From Chloroflexota bacterium (GTDB taxonomy: Bacteria; Chloroflexota; Dehalococcoidia; Bin125), in the NCBI GenBank assembly GCA_003228175.2, contig QGNQ01000003.1, positions 1 through 64,000 on the forward strand: a DNA stretch of 64,000 nucleotides, given 5' to 3'. The notes under the pieces were generated by a model, which had not been told where the DNA came from, did not search any database, and saw nothing but the letters and a program-made list of their open reading frames with translations. Both the position numbers and the translations under genes were made by a program. Below, piece by piece: positions 1 to 9,372 of the stretch. Positions within the stretch are counted from its first letter, which is position 1. Each line of letters begins with the position of its first letter.

Positions 1-283
1 CGCCAGGAAGGGCGACGACGGCGGCCATGTTCTGCCGCAGGCGCTGGATGGGGACGGCGAGGATGGCGGCATCGAGGGGACCGACGGCGGCCGGGTCGTG
101 GGTGAAGTGGAGGGAGTCGGGCAGTGTGATGCCGGGCAGGAGGCGTCGATTCTCGCGCTCCGCGGCGAGGAGGGCGGACTCAGCGGGGTCGCGGCAGAGG
201 ACGACCGTCTCGGTGCCGGCGCGGTCGAGTTGCAGGGCCAGCGTGCAGCCCCAGGAGGTGGCGCCAACGACTAGGGCTCGCAT
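1..283 (-). CDS. gpsA: Glycerol-3-phosphate dehydrogenase [NAD(P)+], N-terminal part (runs off window)
   Basis: This is the first 94 codons of a gene that continues beyond the left edge; it has no stop inside the window. The protein begins MRALVVGATSWGCTLALQL, which fits the nucleotide-binding loop of GpsA (family pattern GxGxWGxxLA), followed by the second strand ending in LCRD. GpsA reduces dihydroxyacetone phosphate to sn-glycerol 3-phosphate, the substrate of the PlsY acyltransferase. The start lies 30 bp after the plsY stop, so the two are probably co-transcribed in the order der-plsY-gpsA. The family call rests on the N-terminal fold and the neighbour; the catalytic domain is not visible. 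Confidence 0.8.
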   Translation of the reverse strand, partial: MRALVVGATSWGCTLALQLDRAGTETVVLCRDPAESALLAAERENRRLLPGITLPDSLHFTHDPAAVGPLDAAILAVPIQRLRQNMAAVVALPG

Positions 284-313
284 GTGGTGTCTCGCATGGG
301 GCGCTCCCCGTCG

Positions 314-970
314 TTAGCTGGCGGCTGGGTCGTCGTTGTGCGCCGCGGCGGGCGTTGCGTCGGCGGCCGGGCGGCCCAGGACACGCTCGGTGCCGGCGGC
401 CAGCCGGACGATGTTATCGCGATGCGCGAGGAGGACGATCAGCCAAGATGCGACGACGAAGCCATAGTAGGCGTCAGGCTCGCCGCCGTAGGCGATGAGG
501 AGGCCCTGCGCGACTGCGGAGACGGTCATGCCGAGCAGGACGGTGAGGGACATGATCCGCGTGATGCCCAGCAGGGCGGCGGCAACGGCGATCGCGACGA
601 GGGCCGCGAAGGGGGTGAGGATCAGGATCGCTCCCCAGCCGGTGGCGGCGGCGCGACCGCCGCGGAAACCCGCGAAGAGGGGGTAGATGTGCCCGATCAG
701 AGTCGCAAGGGCGGCGAGCACTTCGCCGGTGGGGCTGTCAAAGGCGAGCATGAGGATGGCGACGGGCAGCACGCCCTTGCCCACATCGAGCGAGAAGATG
801 ATCAGGGCCCAGCGCAGGCCGAGCTTGCGATAGGCGTTGGTGGTGCCAATTTTGCCGCTGCCCTCGGCGCGCAGGTCCGTTTTCGCGACGAGCCGGCCCA
901 CCCAGAGCCCGTTGGGCACGGAGCCGATCAGGTAGCCCACGACGAGGCCGGCGATCCAGGCCTCAAGCAT
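314..970 (-). CDS. plsY: Acyl-phosphate:glycerol-3-phosphate acyltransferase PlsY
   Basis: This 218-residue integral membrane protein transfers an acyl group from acyl-phosphate to glycerol 3-phosphate, the first step of phospholipid synthesis. The conserved PlsY sequence blocks are visible: the N-terminal YLIGSVPNG, then GSGKIGTTNAYR (family GSGNxGATN), and FRGGRAAATGWG (family KGGKGVAT). About five to six hydrophobic segments fit the family. In the second block Lys replaces the usual Asn, and in the third Arg replaces the usual Lys, so the active-site loops are somewhat divergent. It starts 8 bp after the der stop and precedes gpsA, which supplies its glycerol-3-phosphate substrate. The C-terminal 25 residues are a polar extension. 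Confidence 0.92.
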   Translation of the reverse strand: MLEAWIAGLVVGYLIGSVPNGLWVGRLVAKTDLRAEGSGKIGTTNAYRKLGLRWALIIFSLDVGKGVLPVAILMLAFDSPTGEVLAALATLIGHIYPLFAGFRGGRAAATGWGAILILTPFAALVAIAVAAALLGITRIMSLTVLLGMTVSAVAQGLLIAYGGEPDAYYGFVVASWLIVLLAHRDNIVRLAAGTERVLGRPAADATPAAAHNDDPAAS

Positions 971-978
971 GGGGAGGC

Positions 979-2424
979 TCAGCCACCGCGCGGGCCCAAG
1001 GTCTCACCACGCTTGCGAAAGTGCATGCGGATGGCGGTGCCGCCGAAGCCGAATTCGTCGCGGATGCGACGCTGCAGGTAGCGCTCGTACGAGAAGTGCA
1101 GCGCCTCGGGATAGTTGACGAAGAAGACGAACGTGGGGGGGTCGGTCTCCGCCTGGGTGGCGTAGAAGAACTTGATCGGCCGGCCTTGATGGGCGGAAGG
1201 CGGGTGGGCGATGACGGCCCGCTTGATGGCGGCGTTGAGCGGTCCGGTGGCGACGCGGAGCTGTCGCTCCGTGCGGGCCTTGAGGGCGGCGGCGAGGATC
1301 TCCGGCAGGTGCTCGCCGGTGAGCGCGGAGGTCCAGACGACGGGCGCCCAGGGGACGAAGCGGGTGCGCCAGCGCATCTGGCGTTGGCGACGGTCGAGGA
1401 CTTCAGGGTCGTTTGCGATCAGGTCGGACTTGTTGAGGATCAGGATCATGCCCTTGAAGGCGTCCAATGCCATCCCCAGGATGTGCTGATCCTGGGAGCC
1501 GATGTCTTCGCTGGCATCGAGCACGACGGCGACGACGTCCGCGCGACCGATCGCGGCGCGGGCGCGGCGGACAGAGGCCTTCTCCGGGCCTGTTTCGATC
1601 TTGCCGCGGCGGCGGATGCCGGCGGTGTCGATCAGGGTGAGGCGCTGGCCGTCGTATTCGATTGGGGTATCGACGGCGTCGCGGGTGGTGCCAGCGACAG
1701 GGCTGACGATCATGCGCTCGTCGTCCAGGAGGGCGTTGGTGATGGAGGACTTGCCCACGTTGGGCCGGCCGACGATGGCCAGGCGGCAGATGGCGTCCGC
1801 GCTGGCCTGACCGCCGGCGGGGAAATGGTCGACGACATCGTCAAGCAGCTCGGCGACGGAGAGGCCGTGATGGGCGCTGATGGGGCGGGGCTCGCCCAGG
1901 CCAAGGGCGTAGAACTCCGGGGAGCCGCCGGCGATGGTTTCATTATCAGCCTTGTTGGCGACGACGTAGACCGGCTGGGCGGCCTCGCGCAGGATCGTGG
2001 CGATGTCGCTGTCAGCGGAGGTCAGGCCGGATTGGACATCGACGACGAGACAGATGGCGTCGGCCTCGTCCAAGGCGTGCCGTACCTGGGCTGCGACCTC
2101 ATCCGCGTAGGGGCCGGTGAGCTGCTCGCCGAGCAGGCCGCCGGTATCGACGACGCGGAATCGGATGCCACGCCACTCGGTCTCGGCGTAGAGACGGTCC
2201 CGGGTGGTGCCGGGCAGATCCTGGACGATCGCGCTGCGGCGGCCGAGGACGCGGTTGAAGAGGGTGGATTTTCCGACGTTGGGACGGCCCACGAAGGCGA
2301 GCAGGGGCAGACCCACGGCCGCGTCTGCCGCGGCGGCCGCCTCGTCGGCGGCGGGGGCGGCGGGGGAGGCGCCGTCGGCGCTTTCGGGCTCTGTGATCGC
2401 ACTAGCCGGCATCGCCGCTCCCAT
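979..2424 (-). CDS. der: Ribosome-associated GTPase Der (EngA)
   Basis: Der is a double GTPase that acts in 50S ribosomal subunit assembly. Two complete G domains are visible: the first with GRPNVGKSTLFNR, DTGG and NKAD, the second with GRPNVGKSSITNA, DTAG and NKSD. A KH-like C-terminal domain follows and ends in GTAIRMHFRKRG, typical of the family. At 481 aa it is slightly long because of an Ala/Pro/Glu-rich N-terminal extension of about 40 residues. A second in-frame Met at residue 5 is an alternative start. The start overlaps the end of the upstream cdaR gene by 23 bp, and plsY follows, indicating one operon. Confidence 0.96.
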   Translation of the reverse strand: MGAAMPASAITEPESADGASPAAPAADEAAAAADAAVGLPLLAFVGRPNVGKSTLFNRVLGRRSAIVQDLPGTTRDRLYAETEWRGIRFRVVDTGGLLGEQLTGPYADEVAAQVRHALDEADAICLVVDVQSGLTSADSDIATILREAAQPVYVVANKADNETIAGGSPEFYALGLGEPRPISAHHGLSVAELLDDVVDHFPAGGQASADAICRLAIVGRPNVGKSSITNALLDDERMIVSPVAGTTRDAVDTPIEYDGQRLTLIDTAGIRRRGKIETGPEKASVRRARAAIGRADVVAVVLDASEDIGSQDQHILGMALDAFKGMILILNKSDLIANDPEVLDRRQRQMRWRTRFVPWAPVVWTSALTGEHLPEILAAALKARTERQLRVATGPLNAAIKRAVIAHPPSAHQGRPIKFFYATQAETDPPTFVFFVNYPEALHFSYERYLQRRIRDEFGFGGTAIRMHFRKRGETLGPRGG

Positions 2425-3715
2425 TCCCGTTCTGCGAGTCGTCCGGGGGCGGCTCTTCCGGCTCCGGCTCGGTTGGCTCTGGCTCCGGCGGGGCCTCGAC
2501 GAGGAGCCCCACTTCGACGGGCGTCACGGAAACGATATCGAGATCGCCGCTGAAGGCGACCTGGATCGGCGCGGTGGTAATACCGGGTGACAGACCGATC
2601 GCGTTGACGGTTACGCGGAAGGAGGCGGGATCGAGCACAGCGATGTCGGGCGCAGGGCCACGCACGCGGACTGCGACGCGCTCAGGAACGATCTGGACGC
2701 TCAAGCCGCCGCCGAGGCCCGTGACTTCAACCGGGACCTGGAACACGGCCTCCTCGGTGAGCGCTTGCAGGCCGACGGAGACGAGAACGGTGGCCCCGGG
2801 CTGGTCGAGGGCGAGCCCTTCCGGCGGAATGATCGCCGTGAGCGTCCGAATGTCGATGCTGCGGTTGCTGACGGAGACGGGCTCAGTGGTGGCGTTGCCG
2901 GCCTGCTCCAGCGCTTCGAGCGTGCCGACGACGACGACCGTGATCGGGTCGATGTTGATCGAATCGATCCGGAAGCCGGCGGCGGGTTCGCCGGTCAGGG
3001 AGGGCGCGATGGCGACGGCGCGGCGGAAGATTTGTTGCTGCACGGGCACTCGCACATCGATGGTGGGGGGTGAGATCTGGACGGCGCCCACGGATGCGCC
3101 GGTGGAGGTGCGCGCCGCTACGGAGACCGTGGCGTCGACGTCGACGGTTGCGCCGCCGATATCGACCCGGGCGACGACGGTATCGACGAGCGCGACGAGC
3201 TGCTCGATACCGCTCACGGTGACGGTCGCCTGCGCCGCCAGCGGCTCACCAACGTCAAAGCCGAGCGGGGGGGAGTTTTCCACCTCGACCGTGACCGGCA
3301 CGATCCGGGAGACGACGGACTCCAGCGTTACCAGGACGGACTGGGGTTGCACGGAGCGGACGGTCACGTCGCGGTCCCGGGAGCTGATGCTGATGGGGAT
3401 TTCGTGGGTCCCGGCGGGCAGGCCGGTGAGATCGACCGTGGCGACGAAGTCGTCGGCGCTGGCGTTGTCGACGTCATCCTGACGCCCGCCGATCTCGATC
3501 AGGGCGGGGGGGATGCGGCTGGCGGTCGCGAGCTCGCCGGGGATATTGACGGCCTGCACGGTGAGGGCGAAGCCCAGCTGCTCGATGATTGTTTCGTTTT
3601 CGGAGTCGGTGATCACGAACCAAATGACGACGGCCAAACCAAGCGCGGTCAGGAGGAGGGCGGAGTCGCGACGGAGGCGCAAGAAGAGGAGGCGGGCGCG
3701 TCGCTCTGGCGGCAC
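2402..3715 (-). CDS. cdaR: YbbR-repeat protein, CdaA regulator type
   Basis: The 437-residue protein has one N-terminal membrane anchor (about residues 18-34, LLTALGLAVVIWFVI) followed by a long beta-rich extracellular region with several YbbR-like repeats. Repeats are recognisable by recurring units such as 'VPVTVEV' and 'VQVPVEVTG'. It ends in a Pro/Glu-rich tail. YbbR (CdaR) proteins bind and modulate the diadenylate cyclase CdaA. The gene starts one base downstream of the cdaA stop, the conserved cdaA-cdaR arrangement, and overlaps der at its 3' end. The domain call is from repeat pattern, length and context. Confidence 0.88.
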   Translation of the reverse strand: MPPERRARLLFLRLRRDSALLLTALGLAVVIWFVITDSENETIIEQLGFALTVQAVNIPGELATASRIPPALIEIGGRQDDVDNASADDFVATVDLTGLPAGTHEIPISISSRDRDVTVRSVQPQSVLVTLESVVSRIVPVTVEVENSPPLGFDVGEPLAAQATVTVSGIEQLVALVDTVVARVDIGGATVDVDATVSVAARTSTGASVGAVQISPPTIDVRVPVQQQIFRRAVAIAPSLTGEPAAGFRIDSINIDPITVVVVGTLEALEQAGNATTEPVSVSNRSIDIRTLTAIIPPEGLALDQPGATVLVSVGLQALTEEAVFQVPVEVTGLGGGLSVQIVPERVAVRVRGPAPDIAVLDPASFRVTVNAIGLSPGITTAPIQVAFSGDLDIVSVTPVEVGLLVEAPPEPEPTEPEPEEPPPDDSQNGNGSGDAG

Positions 3716-3716
3716 G

Positions 3717-4550
3717 TCAGAGGCTCACGGGGTAGGGGTCGCCCCGGCGGTGCCGGCCGTTGCCGCCGCCCAGCAGAGCGGCGAGGTGATTTTCCAGCCG
3801 GCGCCGATCGAGGGGCCGGAGGAGCTTGCCGTTGGCAGCGAGGGAGATCACGCCGGTCTCCTCGGAGACGACGACGGCGATGGCGTCGGTCTGCTCGGTG
3901 ACGCCGAGGGCGGCGCGATGGCGTGTGCCGAGGTGGGGGTCGATGGCCTTCTGGTTGATCGCGGTGGGGAGCATGCAGGAGGCGGCGACGACGCGGCCGG
4001 GACGCAGAACGACGGCGCCGTCGTGGAGTGGGCCGCCGGGCTGGAAGATGCCCTCGATGAGCTCCGATGTGGGAGCCGCGTCGATGCCGATGCCGGTGTC
4101 GACGACGTCCTGCAGGCCGGTCTCCCGCTCTATGACCATGATCGCGCCGACCTTGCGTGCGGCCATTGCCACGGCGGCCTCGGTGAGGACGGCAACCATG
4201 TCCTGATAGGTCTGGGGCGCTGGGTTGAACCAGGAGCGCACCCCGCCGGCGCGGCCGACGCGCTCAAGGGCGCGGCGGAACTCCGGCTGGAAGACGATCA
4301 GTACGAAGAGGACAAGGACGGCAAGCGCGTTGTTGACCAGCCAATCTAGGACAACGGAATCGAGCACACGACTGAGCACGACGATGGCGACACCGACGAA
4401 GGCGATGCCGCGCACGACGGTCATCGCGGTGGTGCCGGCGAGCAAGCGCAGGACCCAGAAGAGGACGAGGGCGATGATCCCGATCTCCAGCACGTTCTGT
4501 GCGTCGAAGCTGGAGAAGGCGTCGTTGAGGTCGTCGAGGAGACTGTCCAC
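3717..4550 (-). CDS. cdaA: Diadenylate cyclase CdaA
   Basis: CdaA condenses two ATP molecules into the second messenger c-di-AMP. The 277-residue protein has three predicted N-terminal membrane helices (about residues 20-90) and then a DisA_N catalytic domain. Both signature motifs are present: DGA at residues 177-179 (PLHDGAVV) and GTRHR at 208-212. It is the first gene of the group cdaA-cdaR-der-plsY-gpsA on the minus strand. Gram-positive bacteria and Chloroflexota usually pair it with a YbbR protein, as here. I see nothing unusual in the catalytic core. Confidence 0.95.
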   Translation of the reverse strand: MDSLLDDLNDAFSSFDAQNVLEIGIIALVLFWVLRLLAGTTAMTVVRGIAFVGVAIVVLSRVLDSVVLDWLVNNALAVLVLFVLIVFQPEFRRALERVGRAGGVRSWFNPAPQTYQDMVAVLTEAAVAMAARKVGAIMVIERETGLQDVVDTGIGIDAAPTSELIEGIFQPGGPLHDGAVVLRPGRVVAASCMLPTAINQKAIDPHLGTRHRAALGVTEQTDAIAVVVSEETGVISLAANGKLLRPLDRRRLENHLAALLGGGNGRHRRGDPYPVSL

Positions 4551-4625
4551 GGGATGCCTGCTTACGGGATGCGCGCGCGGCCAGCACGCCCAATCCAGTT
4601 GGAGCGCGGTCAGTGCGCCCGAATC

Positions 4626-5624
4626 CTAGCGCACGAGATGCCAGAGCAAGGCCTGCTGGGCATGCAGCCGATTCTCGGCCTGGTCGAAGATGATCGCGTT
4701 GGGACTTTCGAAGGCGTCGTCGGTGATTTCCTCGCCGCGGTGGGCGGGGAGGTCGTGCATGAGCATGGCGTTCGGGGCGGCGGCAAGCAAGTCGGTTGTG
4801 ATTTGGAAGCCAGCGAAGGCCTCAACGCGGGCCTGTGACTCGGCCTCCTGCCCCATGCTGGTCCAGACATCGGTATAGACGATGTCGGCGGGCGGGAGCG
4901 GCTGGGCGGAGAGGTCGTGCCCGGAGACTGCGGCGACAGGGTCGGTGGTGGCGAGGACGCTACCGCCGCTGGCGTCAGCGCGTTCCCGCACCCGCGCCAA
5001 GCTCGCCTCGTCGAGGGCGTAGTCGGGCGGGGTGGCGATACGGACGTGCATGCCCTCGGTCGCGGCGCCCATGGCGAGCGATCGGATGACGTTGTTACCG
5101 TCGCCGATCCAGGCGAGCGTGCGGCCGGTCGTACCGCCGTGCTCGCGGATCGTGAGGAGGTCGGCGAGCGTCTGGCAGGGGTGTTCCCAGTCGGAGAGCG
5201 CGTTGACGACGGGGACGCTCGCGTAGCGCTGGAGTTCGTCCAGGATGTCCTGGCCGAACGTGCGGCAGACGATCGCGTCGGCGTAGCGGCTGAGTACCCG
5301 GGCGACATCTTTGACCGGCTCCCGCGTTCCCAATCCCACCTCGCCAGGCGAGAGGTAGAGGGAAGTTGCGCCGAGGCGGCGGGCGGCGATCTCGAAGGAG
5401 ACGCGGGTACGCAGCGAGGGCTTCTCGAAGACCAACACGACGGACTTGCCGTCCAGCGCGCGGCGATGATCGCCGGTGGGATCCGCTTTCTGGGCCAGGG
5501 CGGTGTCGAGTATCTGGGCGAGCTCGTGCGGGGTGAGATCGGCAATCGTGAGGAGGGAGCGACCTTGCAGGGGCGCTGGGGGCGTCTGCATGGGGGGCGT
5601 GTGCGTGGGGGGAGGGGGGGGCAT
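4626..5624 (-). CDS. argF: Ornithine carbamoyltransferase
   Basis: ArgF makes citrulline from ornithine and carbamoyl phosphate in arginine synthesis. The carbamoyl-phosphate loop SLRTRVSFE (family STRTR) and the HPCQTLADL motif are visible. Near the C-terminus is MHDLPAHRGEEI, where most family members have HCLPAHRG; Asp replaces the usual Cys, which is worth noting because that Cys lies in the ornithine site. The Pro/Thr-rich first 11 residues suggest that the Met at residue 12 (MQTPPAPLQGRS) is the real start. It is a single gene, transcribed away from comEA. The family is firm; the choice of ornithine over a related substrate is inferred. Confidence 0.88.
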   Translation of the reverse strand: MPPPPPTHTPPMQTPPAPLQGRSLLTIADLTPHELAQILDTALAQKADPTGDHRRALDGKSVVLVFEKPSLRTRVSFEIAARRLGATSLYLSPGEVGLGTREPVKDVARVLSRYADAIVCRTFGQDILDELQRYASVPVVNALSDWEHPCQTLADLLTIREHGGTTGRTLAWIGDGNNVIRSLAMGAATEGMHVRIATPPDYALDEASLARVRERADASGGSVLATTDPVAAVSGHDLSAQPLPPADIVYTDVWTSMGQEAESQARVEAFAGFQITTDLLAAAPNAMLMHDLPAHRGEEITDDAFESPNAIIFDQAENRLHAQQALLWHLVR

Positions 5625-5763
5625 GTGCGGGTCCTCTCTGAGCGCCCCTTGTTGGTCGGGCAGGCATGCGCGCTGAGCGGGCCACTATAGTCCGCGCGAC
5701 CGTAGACGGCCTCCCCGGCGCGGACGCGTGGCATGCCGGCCAAGGACGGAGTGCGCTGGTGTG

Positions 5764-6162
5764 ATGCTGCCGTCTCGATTTCTGAACGGTCTGCCGGGCG
5801 TCTGGTGGCCGGCGGCGCTGGCAGGCGTGGCGCTGATCGCCGGCGTTGTGGTGCTGGCGGCGACGGCGGGGCCGGGGTCGACGTCGGTGCGGATCTTCGA
5901 GGCCGAGGCACGTCCCAGCGCGATCCCCGTTGACCCCAGCGGCGATCGCCTGGTCGATCTGAATCGGGCGTCGACGCAGGAGCTTGAGGCGCTGCCGGGG
6001 ATTGGCGAGGTTCGAGCGGGCGCGATCATCGAGGCGCGCGCGGAGGCGCCGTTCAGCTCGCTGGCAGAGGTTGCTGAGCGCGGCGTGCTGCCGCCGAACG
6101 TTCTACTGGGACTCGAAGGCTGGGCGACCGCACGGACCTCGGATGGGGCGGTGCGTCAATGA
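5764..6162 (+). CDS. comEA: ComEA-type helix-hairpin-helix DNA-binding protein
   Basis: The small protein has one N-terminal membrane segment (about residues 10-32) and a C-terminal helix-hairpin-helix domain. The domain is recognisable as VDLNRASTQELEALPGIG followed by a second helix. ComEA binds incoming DNA at the outer face of the membrane during natural transformation. I chose the ATG at 5764 (MLPSRFLNG); a GTG lies one codon upstream and an ATG twelve codons upstream. The 3' end overlaps the comEC start by the ATGA overlap typical of coupled translation, which supports a competence role. Confidence 0.88.
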   Translation: MLPSRFLNGLPGVWWPAALAGVALIAGVVVLAATAGPGSTSVRIFEAEARPSAIPVDPSGDRLVDLNRASTQELEALPGIGEVRAGAIIEARAEAPFSSLAEVAERGVLPPNVLLGLEGWATARTSDGAVRQ

Positions 6163-8561
6163 GAGCGCCGCTGCTGATTCTCTCGCTGGCGTTCTTCGCC
6201 GGGGTGGCGGTGGGGACGGGGTTCGCGTCGGAGGCGGGGGAGGTGGGCGCGCTGTTGGCGGTCGCGGTGGTGGCGGCGGGCGTGGCCGTAGCGACGAAGC
6301 GGACGGGGGTCATCGTCGCGATCGCGGCGGCGGGCCTGTTCGCGCTGGGGCTGGCGCGGGCCGGGGAGGGTCCGCCGGCGTTGGGGCCTGTGACGGCGTT
6401 CGCCGATCGCGAGGTGACGGTAGAGGGGGTGGTGGAGTCGGATCCGGTGTCGCGGGGATCCGACCAGGAAGTGCGCGTCGCGGTGGAGCGAGTGTCGGTC
6501 GGGGCGGAAAGCCTGGGGACGGGAGGCGATGTGCTGCTGCGCGCGGGCCCGGGCGTGAGGGTGGTCTACGGCGACCGGCTGCGCGCCTTGGTCAGTCTGC
6601 GGGCCGTCCCCCCGCAGGACGGCAGCGACTTCGAAGACTACCTGGCGGAGCGGGGGATCGCGGCGACAGGATTCGCGCGGGAGGTGATCGTGCTGGAGCA
6701 CGACGCGGCGAGCCCCGTCCGCGCGGCGCTGTCGGAGGCGCGTGCGGAGCTGGACACGGGCCTCCGGCGGGCGCTGGACGAGCCGCTATCGGGGCTGGCA
6801 CAGGGCATCGTGACGGGGCGACGGGGCGCCGTGTCCGCGTCGCTGCGGGAGGACCTGAACGCGGCGGGGCTGTCGCATCTGGTGGTGATCTCGGGCAGCA
6901 ACGTGACGATTCTGGCGACGTTGGTGGTGGCGGCGAGCGCGTGGATCGTGGGGCGGCGGCGAGCGATCTGGCTGGCGATCGGGGTGGTGGGGCTGTACAC
7001 GGTGTTCGTGGGGGCGGATGCGCCCGTGGTGCGAGCCGCGATCATGGGCACGCTGCTGCTGCTGGCGGGGGCGTCAGGCCGGCGCGGCGCGGCGGAGCCG
7101 GCGATCGCGCTGGCGGCAGCGCTGATGGTGGCGATCGAGCCGGGCACGATCGACGATCTGTCGTTTCAGTTGTCGTTCGCGGCGACGGCGGCGCTGGCCG
7201 CGATCGCGGAACCGGCGCGGCTGCGGCTGATGGCCGTCAGCGGCTTGGATGTGGCGGAACGGACGCTGGGGTCGCGGCTGCAGTCGGCGTTTCTGGAGAC
7301 GGCCATCGTGACGGCGGCGGCCGTAGCGGCGACGCTGCCGCTGATCGCGCTGCACTTCGGGCGGATTTCGCTGGTCTCGCTGCCGGCCAACCTGTTGGTG
7401 GTGCCGCTGTTCCCGCTGATCTTCCTGGGCAGTCTGCTGACGGCGCTGGGTGGCGCGATTGATGCGTCGCTTGGCGAGTGGCTGGGGTGGCTGCTGGCCT
7501 GGCTGCCGCTGTCATGGTTCGTGGAGTTGGCGCAGGCGGCGGCGGCGCTGCCGTTCGCGTCGGCAGAGATCGACGGGTTCGGGCTGGGCCACGCGCTGGC
7601 GCTGTACGTGGCGTTGGTGGGCGTGGCGATCTGGCTGCGACGAGGCGGGGCGGAGCTGCGTCGCGAGGGGAAGCCCGCGGCAGAACCGAGCAGTGGGTGG
7701 CTCGGGGCGTTGGAGTTCCCCACGGCGATGATGGCCCTGGGCCTGCTATTGGCGGCGAACGTGGTCGTGTGGTGGGCGGTGGCGGCGGATGGTCGCGACA
7801 CATTCGACACGCACGTGCTTGATGTGGGCCAGGGTGACGCGACGGTCGCGATCGCGCCGGGCGGGGAGACGCTGTTGGTGGATGGGGGAGCGGACGGTCA
7901 GCGACTGCTGGGGCAGTTGGCGGCGGCGCTGCCGTTGGGGCAACGCGAGATCGACGTCGTCGTGGCGACGCATCCGCAGGCGGACCACATCGCGGGGCTG
8001 TTCGCGGTGTTGGACCGCTACCGCGTGGGGACGCTACTGGTCTCGCCGATCCACGACGCGGCGGATCTGGGACGGCAGTTGCGTGCGGCGGCCGAGTTGC
8101 GCGGGGTGGCGGTACGCACGGCGAGCGCCGGCATGCTACTGGCGCTTGGCGCGGAGGTGTTGGTGGACGTGCTGGCGCCGGCGCCCAACATCCAAGCGGG
8201 CGCCGACCTCAACGCGGGTGGGGTGGTGCTGCGACTCCGGCACGAGGCCGTGTCGTTGCTGCTGACGGCCGACATCGGGGTGGTGGAGGAGCTGGCGCTG
8301 GCGCGGGGGCCGTGGGACTTGCGCGCATCGGCGCTGAAGGTGGGGCACCACGGCAGCGCCACGTCGACGAGCGATCTGCTGGTGCGCCGGGTGGGGGCCG
8401 GGGTGTCGGTGATCAGCGTGGGGGAGGGGAACTCGTTCGGGCATCCAGTGGCGGGGGTGCTGGAGCGCCTGTCGGGGAGCGTGGTGCTGCGGACGGACCT
8501 GGACGGCCGAGTGCGACTGCGGTCGGACGGGGAGCGGCTGCGGTTCTCAACGAGCCGATGA
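6159..8561 (+). CDS. comEC: DNA internalisation/competence protein ComEC/Rec2
   Basis: ComEC forms the inner-membrane channel that takes up single-stranded DNA during transformation. The 800-residue protein shows the three-part family layout. An N-terminal DUF4131-like region carries two to three helices, a central multi-helix Competence domain follows (LVVISGSNVTIL near residue 240), and a C-terminal metallo-beta-lactamase-like domain ends the protein. That last domain has HVLDVGQGDAT, the metal-ligand motif HPQADH near residue 605 and LKVGHHGS near residue 727. The gene is coupled to comEA by a 4-bp overlap. Length and domain order are normal. Confidence 0.95.
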   Translation: MRAPLLILSLAFFAGVAVGTGFASEAGEVGALLAVAVVAAGVAVATKRTGVIVAIAAAGLFALGLARAGEGPPALGPVTAFADREVTVEGVVESDPVSRGSDQEVRVAVERVSVGAESLGTGGDVLLRAGPGVRVVYGDRLRALVSLRAVPPQDGSDFEDYLAERGIAATGFAREVIVLEHDAASPVRAALSEARAELDTGLRRALDEPLSGLAQGIVTGRRGAVSASLREDLNAAGLSHLVVISGSNVTILATLVVAASAWIVGRRRAIWLAIGVVGLYTVFVGADAPVVRAAIMGTLLLLAGASGRRGAAEPAIALAAALMVAIEPGTIDDLSFQLSFAATAALAAIAEPARLRLMAVSGLDVAERTLGSRLQSAFLETAIVTAAAVAATLPLIALHFGRISLVSLPANLLVVPLFPLIFLGSLLTALGGAIDASLGEWLGWLLAWLPLSWFVELAQAAAALPFASAEIDGFGLGHALALYVALVGVAIWLRRGGAELRREGKPAAEPSSGWLGALEFPTAMMALGLLLAANVVVWWAVAADGRDTFDTHVLDVGQGDATVAIAPGGETLLVDGGADGQRLLGQLAAALPLGQREIDVVVATHPQADHIAGLFAVLDRYRVGTLLVSPIHDAADLGRQLRAAAELRGVAVRTASAGMLLALGAEVLVDVLAPAPNIQAGADLNAGGVVLRLRHEAVSLLLTADIGVVEELALARGPWDLRASALKVGHHGSATSTSDLLVRRVGAGVSVISVGEGNSFGHPVAGVLERLSGSVVLRTDLDGRVRLRSDGERLRFSTSR

Positions 8562-8618
8562 GAGGCAGACGGGGGGCTGGGCCTAGCGCGGAGCAGGCTG
8601 GTCGATAGACTCCGGCCC

Positions 8619-9347
8619 ATGACACGTGTGGATGGACGCGCGCCAAACGCGCTACGACCCTTGAACGTCGAGCTGGGCGTGCAGATGAACGCGGCCGGGT
8701 CTGTGCTGATCAGCACGGGCAACACCAAAGTGATCTGCGCCGTGACGATCGAGGAACGAGTGCCGGGCTGGCTGCGCGGCAAGGGGGCGGGCTGGGTGAC
8801 GGCGGAGTACGCGATGCTGCCCGGGTCGACGGACACGCGAGCGAGACGGGAGACGGGCCGGATCGGTGGTCGTACGCACGAGATTCAGCGGCTGATCGGT
8901 CGCAGCCTGCGGGCGGTGACGCAGTTGGACTTGCTGGGGGAACGGACGTTCACGGTGGACTGCGACGTGCTGCAGGCCGACGGGGGCACCCGCACGGCGT
9001 CGATCACGGGCGGGTACATCGCACTGGCGCTGGCGATGCAGAAGCTGGTCGATGCCGGCGCCTACGGGGCGCTACCGCTGGAGTGCGCGGTGGCGGCGAC
9101 GAGTGTGGGGGTGGTGCAAGGGGAATCGCTGCTGGACCTGTGCTACACGGAGGACTCCACGGCGGAGGTGGACTTCAACGTGGTGCGGACGGGGCGGGGG
9201 GAGTACGTGGAGGTGCAGGGGACGGCGGAGGGCGGGACGTTCAGCCGGATCCAGATGGACGGGATGCTGGAGCTGGCCGACGCGGGCATCGAGGAGCTAT
9301 TCGCGCTGCAACAGGAAACGCTGGCGGCGGTCGCGCAATCGGTCTGA
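8619..9347 (+). CDS. rph: Ribonuclease PH
   Basis: RNase PH is a phosphorolytic 3'-5' exonuclease that trims tRNA 3' ends. The 242-residue protein has normal length and family motifs: an N-terminal [16 protein letters not shown], the active-site [15 protein letters not shown] and the phosphate-site [18 protein letters not shown]. It lies 57 bp after comEC on the same strand and converges with the HIT gene. No terminator hairpin is evident in the 25-bp gap between them. Confidence 0.96.
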   Translation: MTRVDGRAPNALRPLNVELGVQMNAAGSVLISTGNTKVICAVTIEERVPGWLRGKGAGWVTAEYAMLPGSTDTRARRETGRIGGRTHEIQRLIGRSLRAVTQLDLLGERTFTVDCDVLQADGGTRTASITGGYIALALAMQKLVDAGAYGALPLECAVAATSVGVVQGESLLDLCYTEDSTAEVDFNVVRTGRGEYVEVQGTAEGGTFSRIQMDGMLELADAGIEELFALQQETLAAVAQSV

Positions 9348-9372
9348 GGCCGGCTCGGGTTGGGCGGTCGGG

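Noticed and set aside
1021-2553. Long open frame opposite der (510 aa)
   Set aside because: High-GC shadow of der, with no protein-like motifs and no conserved family; the same holds for the other long antisense frames, for example opposite gatB and hyuA.
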